The translations under genes and the position numbers were made by a program. From NCBI GenBank assembly GCA_002421425.1, contig DIJZ01000024.1:1-64000 (forward strand): a DNA stretch of 64,000 nucleotides. The letters are read 5' to 3'. This document shows, piece by piece, positions 60,083-64,000 of this stretch (position 1 is the first letter of the stretch; the number at the start of each line of letters is the position of its first letter). The stretch is from Caldifarciminota bacterium UBA5631. GTDB lineage: Bacteria > Hydrothermota > Hydrothermia > UBA1063. The notes under the pieces are model-generated. The model worked only from the letters and a program-made list of their open reading frames with translations, was not told the DNA's origin and ran no database searches.

Positions 60083-60836
60083 ATACCACCTTGGTCAAAT
60101 TTTCAAAGCCTTCCCGTGTCACGAGAACCGTCTCTTCAAAATGAGCAGCCCAGGAGCCATCACGGGTAACGATCGTCCAGCCATTTTCTCTTTCCAGAAC
60201 ATCACCGTTTCCGAGAGTAAACATAGGCTCAATGGCAATAATTACTCCGTTGTTTAAAATAGGACCCGTCCCCGGCTCGCCATAATTTGGCACAAAAGGG
60301 TCTTCGTGAAGCCTCAGCCCTACGCCATGGCCACCCAGTGCCTTCACCACACCCAGTCTGAACCTATCTGCAGTACTTTCAATGGCACTGGAAATATCAC
60401 TAACGTGAATACCTTCTTTTAGTGCCATCATTCCATTTAAGAGTGCCAACTTAGTCCCGCTAATGAGTCTGTTAATATTCAGGTCACTCTCGCCATTATT
60501 GAGAAAATAGGTCTTGGCTGCATCACTGAAATACCCCTTGTAATTCACTCCAATGTCAACTTTTACAAGGTCTCCCTGCTCAAACTTCCTTTCATCGGGG
60601 ATACCATGAACAACCTCGTCATTTAGGGAGATGCAACTGGATGCAGGGAATCCCCTGTATCCAAGAAATGCGGGTTCCGCACCCATTTTCGTAATTGACT
60701 CGTAAATGTATTCATCAAGATCCCTTGACCTGACTCCAACTTTGACAAACTGATCCACCTTTTCGAAAACTACTCTTAGAATTTCAGCCGATTCTTTAAC
60801 CATCTCAATTTCATGTCTCTTTTTAATATAGATCAT
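60075..60836 (-). CDS. map: Methionine aminopeptidase, type I
   Basis: A 253-residue dinuclear metalloenzyme removing the start Met. Metal ligands are visible in VKVDIGVNYKGYFSDAAKTYF (two Asp), GGHGVGLRLHEDPFVPNYG (His), AIEPMFTLG (Glu) and FEETVLVT (Glu). No N-terminal zinc extension. Overlaps adk as ATGA at its start. Confidence 0.97.
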   Translation of the reverse strand: MIYIKKRHEIEMVKESAEILRVVFEKVDQFVKVGVRSRDLDEYIYESITKMGAEPAFLGYRGFPASSCISLNDEVVHGIPDERKFEQGDLVKVDIGVNYKGYFSDAAKTYFLNNGESDLNINRLISGTKLALLNGMMALKEGIHVSDISSAIESTADRFRLGVVKALGGHGVGLRLHEDPFVPNYGEPGTGPILNNGVIIAIEPMFTLGNGDVLERENGWTIVTRDGSWAAHFEETVLVTREGFENLTKVVYG

Positions 60837-61477
60837 ATCTTCAAAACCTCAAGCAGATTATGATAGACTTCGTCTGGCATCTTGTTTCCATCAATTCTCG
60901 TAATAGTTCCTCTTTCCTCATAATACTCTAAAAGAGGAAGGGTTTGCTCATAATAGACCTTAAGTCTGTTCTCAACAGTTTCTTCGTTATCATCGGCTCT
61001 GGTTACAAGAGATATTTTACATATATCACAGATCTCATCCTTTGAAGGGGGATCTGTTATCATATTATACACTTTATTACATTTAGGACACACTCTTCGT
61101 GCAAGAAGTCTTCTCTTAACTTCCGCATCAGAAACCTCAAAATAAAAGACATGCGTGAGCTTTTTCCCAAGAACTTCGAGTAACCTGTCAAGGCCCTCAG
61201 CCTGGTTAACATTTCTCGGAAATCCGTCAAGGGTGAAGTCTCTCAAATTAACGATCTTTTCTCTTACGAGCCCAATTATAATATCGTCAGGGACCAGTTC
61301 TCCCCTGTCCATATAAAGCTTGGCGACCTCCCCAAGCGTAGTCCCCAGTGAGACCGCTTCACGGAGAATATCCCCAGTGGAAATCTTCACAATACCAAAA
61401 GATTCTTGCAGCTTTGCTGCCTGAGTGCCTTTCCCTGCTCCAGGGGGTCCAAGGAAAACCAGTCTTAACCCCTCCAT
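60833..61477 (-). CDS. adk: Adenylate kinase, zinc-lid form
   Basis: A 214-residue kinase: P-loop GPPGAGKGT (residues 10-18), KISTGDILREAV, and TLDGFPRNVNQAEGL. The LID domain has CPKCNKVYN and CDICKIS, four cysteines for a structural zinc. Overlaps secY by 13 nt. Confidence 0.98.
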   Translation of the reverse strand: MEGLRLVFLGPPGAGKGTQAAKLQESFGIVKISTGDILREAVSLGTTLGEVAKLYMDRGELVPDDIIIGLVREKIVNLRDFTLDGFPRNVNQAEGLDRLLEVLGKKLTHVFYFEVSDAEVKRRLLARRVCPKCNKVYNMITDPPSKDEICDICKISLVTRADDNEETVENRLKVYYEQTLPLLEYYEERGTITRIDGNKMPDEVYHNLLEVLKI

Positions 61478-62778
61478 CCTCTTATCTTTCCCTTCTTGAG
61501 AAGACCTTCGTACTGATTCATAATGAGGTAGGAGTTGATTTGCTGCATCAGTTCAAGGGCAACACCCACTACAATTAGAATCCTCGTTCCTCCAAAATAC
61601 AGTTGCGCTCCAGTCCACTTCATAATGTGATAAGGGATAATGGCAATGATCGCAAAAGCAATGGCGCCAGGCAGAAGGATTCTGCTCATCACTTTATCAA
61701 TATATTCAGCAGTCTTCTGACCGGGTCTCACTCCCGGTATGAAACCTGAATATCTCTGCAGGTTATCAGCAAGGTCTTTTGGATTGAGAACAATTGAAGT
61801 GTAGTAATAGGCGAAGAAAATAATCATTACAGCATATACAAGATCATAGACTATGTGGCCTGGACTGAACTTCGTTGCAAAATTTTGAAGGGCATCCACC
61901 TTCGCAAACATCGCAATATTGCTGGGTATCATTAGAATTGTCTGTGCAAAGATGATTGGAATCACTCCTGCAGTATTAAGAGTAAGAGGTAAGTATGTAG
62001 ATTGACCGCCGTAAACTTTCCTCCCCACAATCTTCTTTGCATATTGAATTGGAATACGCCTCTGAGCCTCCGTAATCATAACCACGCCTGCTATTGTGAG
62101 AATAATCACTATAAGCAGGAAGAGAAATGCGAGAGGCGAAATCGAACCGGTTTTAAGCAGCTGAAATGTGTTCGCAAACTCGTAGGGAATTGAGTCCAAA
62201 GATCCTGCAAAAATAAGCACGGAAATTCCATTACCGATTCCATTATCTGTGATTTGCTCTCCCAGCCACATCAGAAATAGCGTCCCCGCAACAAGGGCAA
62301 CGATGGTTTGAAACATAAAGGCAGGACCAGGGCTTGGTACAACCCTCATTCCCGACGGTGAGGTAATGTTTGAAAGGAATATGGCGATTCCGAACGCCTG
62401 AATTCCTGCAACCACTACGGTAAAATACCTCGTGAACCTATTTATCAACCTACGACCATGTTCACCCTCTTTTTGCAATCTCTCAAGGTAAGGCCAAGTT
62501 GTAGTTAAAAGCTGCATAATAATTGATGCAGAAATGTACGGCATGATTCCTGCACCGAAGATGGCTGCCCTCTGAAGAGCACCACCTACGAAGATGTCAT
62601 AGAGTCCGAAAATAGTGCCAGTAAACTGCGTTTTAAAGAACTCTGCAAGAGCTTGCCCGTTAATTCCAGGTAATGGAATGTGGGTACCAATTCTATAAAT
62701 GATTATGATGAAAAGGGTGAACAGGATCTTTTTCCTGAGTTCTCCTATCTTTGGAATTGCGTTAAGATTCTTTAACAT
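61465..62778 (-). CDS. secY: Protein translocase subunit SecY
   Basis: A 437-residue ten-helix channel subunit. It has LRKKILFTLFIIIIYRIGTHIPLPGI at the start, PYISASIIMQLLTTTWP (plug and TM2), and GQSTYLPLTLNTAGVIPIIFA and GFIPGVRPGQKTAEYI loops. It overlaps rplO by 17 nt at its start. Confidence 0.98.
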   Translation of the reverse strand: MLKNLNAIPKIGELRKKILFTLFIIIIYRIGTHIPLPGINGQALAEFFKTQFTGTIFGLYDIFVGGALQRAAIFGAGIMPYISASIIMQLLTTTWPYLERLQKEGEHGRRLINRFTRYFTVVVAGIQAFGIAIFLSNITSPSGMRVVPSPGPAFMFQTIVALVAGTLFLMWLGEQITDNGIGNGISVLIFAGSLDSIPYEFANTFQLLKTGSISPLAFLFLLIVIILTIAGVVMITEAQRRIPIQYAKKIVGRKVYGGQSTYLPLTLNTAGVIPIIFAQTILMIPSNIAMFAKVDALQNFATKFSPGHIVYDLVYAVMIIFFAYYYTSIVLNPKDLADNLQRYSGFIPGVRPGQKTAEYIDKVMSRILLPGAIAFAIIAIIPYHIMKWTGAQLYFGGTRILIVVGVALELMQQINSYLIMNQYEGLLKKGKIRGWRG

Positions 62779-63214
62779 TTACCTTACCGCCTGCTTTTTC
62801 AATTTTACTCTTTGCACTCTCAGAAATTTTTTCCACATCGAAGGTGAGGGCTTTGCTGATTTCGCCACGACCAAGAATTTTCACAGGCATTTTTTCATCT
62901 TTTAAAATGCCCTTCTCCAGTAAAGACTTAGTATCTACAACCTCTCCTGCACTGTAATTCCTCTCTATAGTATCAAGATTCACCACCTGGTACTCAACTC
63001 TGAAAGGATTTTTAAACCCTCTCTTTGGCAGTCTCCTGTAAAGGGGCATCTGACCACCTTCAAACCAGATGGGTTTAGCGCCCCCACTCCTGGCCTTCTG
63101 ACCCTTGTGCCCCTTACCTGAAGTCTTTCCATGGCCCGAACCGGGACCTCTGCCAACTCTTTTCTTCCCTTTCTTTGCGCCCTTGTTAGGCCTTAAAGAA
63201 CTCATATCAATCAT
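62762..63214 (-). CDS. rplO: 50S ribosomal protein L15
   Basis: A 150-residue protein with the Gly-rich N-terminal tail RPNKGAKKGKKRVGRGPGSGHGKTSGKGHKGQKARSGG and PLYRRLPKRGFKNPF. Its ATG overlaps the rpmD stop as ATGA; a second Met lies three codons inside. Confidence 0.98.
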   Translation of the reverse strand: MIDMSSLRPNKGAKKGKKRVGRGPGSGHGKTSGKGHKGQKARSGGAKPIWFEGGQMPLYRRLPKRGFKNPFRVEYQVVNLDTIERNYSAGEVVDTKSLLEKGILKDEKMPVKILGRGEISKALTFDVEKISESAKSKIEKAGGKVNVKES

Positions 63215-63411
63215 TTCTTATCCTCCTCTATCTCCTCAACCTTCAAAAGATACTCGACCTGCTTCACCATTCCTCTAATCTGCGGTGTATCTTGATGAAC
63301 TTTAGTCTTACCAATTCTTCCAAGGCCAAGGGCTTTCAATGTCAATTTGTGATTCCTGTTAACGTCAATTGAGCTCTTGATCTGCTGGATTTTCAACAGT
63401 TTTTGTGACAC
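63211..63411 (-). CDS. rpmD: 50S ribosomal protein L30
   Basis: A 66-residue protein: KLLKIQQIKSSIDVNRNHKLTLKALGLGRIGKTKVHQDTPQIRGMVKQVEYLL is a full L30. I choose GTG 63411, 7 nt after AAGGAGG; a TTG two codons upstream is too close to the site. It overlaps rpsE by 47 nt in another frame, an unusually long overlap for this operon. Confidence 0.95.
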   Translation of the reverse strand: MSQKLLKIQQIKSSIDVNRNHKLTLKALGLGRIGKTKVHQDTPQIRGMVKQVEYLLKVEEIEEDKK

Positions 63412-63928
63412 GGCCAAACCTCCTTAAAGCTTTTTCAGGATTTACACCCCTATCTTTCAGGATTTTCTCAGGATCTTCAAGGGTTGTCAACGCCTTATAT
63501 GTTGCCTTCATAAGGTTTATTGCATTATTCGATCCCAGCGATTTTGTTAGGACGTTCTGATAACCTGCAGCTTCCAGAACGGCTCTGACAGCCTGAGTTG
63601 CGATAATTCCGGTACCGGGGGCTGCTGGTTTCAAAAGAATTACAGAGGCCCCATCCTTCATCATCACCTCATACGGGAGCGTTCCATTTTTAATGATACA
63701 CTGCTTTAAATTTTTGCGAGCCCTTCTTAGTGCTTTCTGAATGGCCTCTGGAGTTTCTGCAGCCTTTCCGTGTCCAATTCCGACTCTTCCATTCCCATCG
63801 CCTACCACAACCCACACAGACATTTTTAGATTCTTGCCACCCTTCGTCACCTTTGTTACCCGGTTAATATAAACAATATTTTCAATCAACTCCGCGGTTT
63901 CTCTTTCAAATTCGTCAAAAAGTGCCAT
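63365..63928 (-). CDS. rpsE: 30S ribosomal protein S5
   Basis: A 187-residue S5: NIVYINRVTKVTKGGKNLKMSVWVVVGDGNGRVGIGHGKA, then VILLKPAAPGTGIIATQAVRAVLEAAGYQNVLTKSLGSNNAINLM. A longer C-terminal tail than in E. coli runs into the rpmD start. GGAGGTAAGGG precedes ATG 63928. Confidence 0.98.
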   Translation of the reverse strand: MALFDEFERETAELIENIVYINRVTKVTKGGKNLKMSVWVVVGDGNGRVGIGHGKAAETPEAIQKALRRARKNLKQCIIKNGTLPYEVMMKDGASVILLKPAAPGTGIIATQAVRAVLEAAGYQNVLTKSLGSNNAINLMKATYKALTTLEDPEKILKDRGVNPEKALRRFGRVTKTVENPADQELN

Positions 63929-63938
63929 CCCTTACCTC

Positions 63939-64000
63939 CTAAAAATCAAGACCTGCTTCTCTCGCAGATTCTGCGAGGGCTTTGACTCTTCCGTGATACT
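63939..64000 (-). CDS. rplR: 50S ribosomal protein L18, C-terminal end (cut by window edge)
   Basis: The last 19 codons and TAG stop (63939-63941) read YHGRVKALAESAREAGLDF, the conserved L18 C-terminus. The order L18-S5-L30-L15-SecY is the standard spc operon. Confidence 0.92.
   Translation of the reverse strand, partial: YHGRVKALAESAREAGLDF

Noticed and set aside
1..64000. CRISPR arrays, insertion sequences, prophage or integrase genes
   Set aside because: None seen: no regularly spaced repeats, no transposase or integrase motifs and no tRNA-end duplications in the window.

Overview
The window is a 64 kb stretch of a compact bacterial chromosome, judged by eye at about 40-45% G+C. The organism looks Gram-negative and anaerobic. 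It has two beta-barrel-like outer-membrane proteins, LolA-like and lipoprotein genes and a monofunctional peptidoglycan glycosyltransferase. It also has an Rnf complex, indolepyruvate:ferredoxin oxidoreductase and class II PurE. The mix with MglA/roadblock proteins, FIST, DUF4388 and many giant TPR signalling proteins would fit an uncultivated FCB-type or WOR-3/Hydrothermae-like lineage. That placement is an inference; no rRNA gene is present to test it.

Layout. 1-7.4 kb: 5' end of uvrA, an unlisted 58-residue membrane protein, tRNA-Phe, a barrel protein, TtcA, an M23 peptidase, then an amidohydrolase/site-2 protease/flavoprotein/der operon with ATGA overlaps. 7.5-14 kb: PilT plus a roadblock-like protein, facing a FIST / PAS-histidine kinase / REC-DUF4388-roadblock / MglA operon. 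14-20.4 kb: polA, a DOMON + b561-like pair, a second barrel protein, a nitrilase-like protein with its catalytic Cys replaced by Ser, and nadE. 20.4-27.6 kb: a ClpC-type unfoldase, mtgA, a saccharopine-dehydrogenase-like gene broken by one amber codon, a 440-bp gene-free gap, and a coiled-coil/membrane/PQQ-propeller protein. 27.6-33.9 kb: tRNA-Lys, purE-purC, a GAF/HD-GYP protein, tRNA-Glu, tRNA-Gln, guaB, a LytR_C protein and a fumarase beta subunit. 33.9-39.7 kb: nadC-nadX-tldD-apbE, divergent from sucD-lolA-like-thioesterase. 39.7-48.7 kb: a lipoprotein, a class III cyclase/AAA/TPR giant, a half-size TauE protein, PAP2, DUF167 and a GGDEF/AAA-like/TPR giant. 48.7-56.7 kb: iorAB-rnfCDGEAB-rseC. 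56.8-64 kb: the end of the ribosomal superoperon (rplR to rplQ).

Functional links. Rnf couples ferredoxin, reduced by IorAB, to NAD and ion translocation, and ApbE in the same window would flavinylate RnfG and RnfD. NAD is served by nadX, nadC and nadE. c-di-GMP can be made by the GGDEF giant and degraded by the HD-GYP protein. PilT, MglA and the roadblock proteins point to controlled type IV pili.

The most striking non-gene signal is promoter architecture. At least ten genes start 6-9 nt after a -10 box that sits exactly 17 bp from a TTGNNN -35 box, with no Shine-Dalgarno. This is a consistent leaderless-transcript design, and it was used here to correct several start codons. Genes inside operons instead carry strong GGAGG sites.
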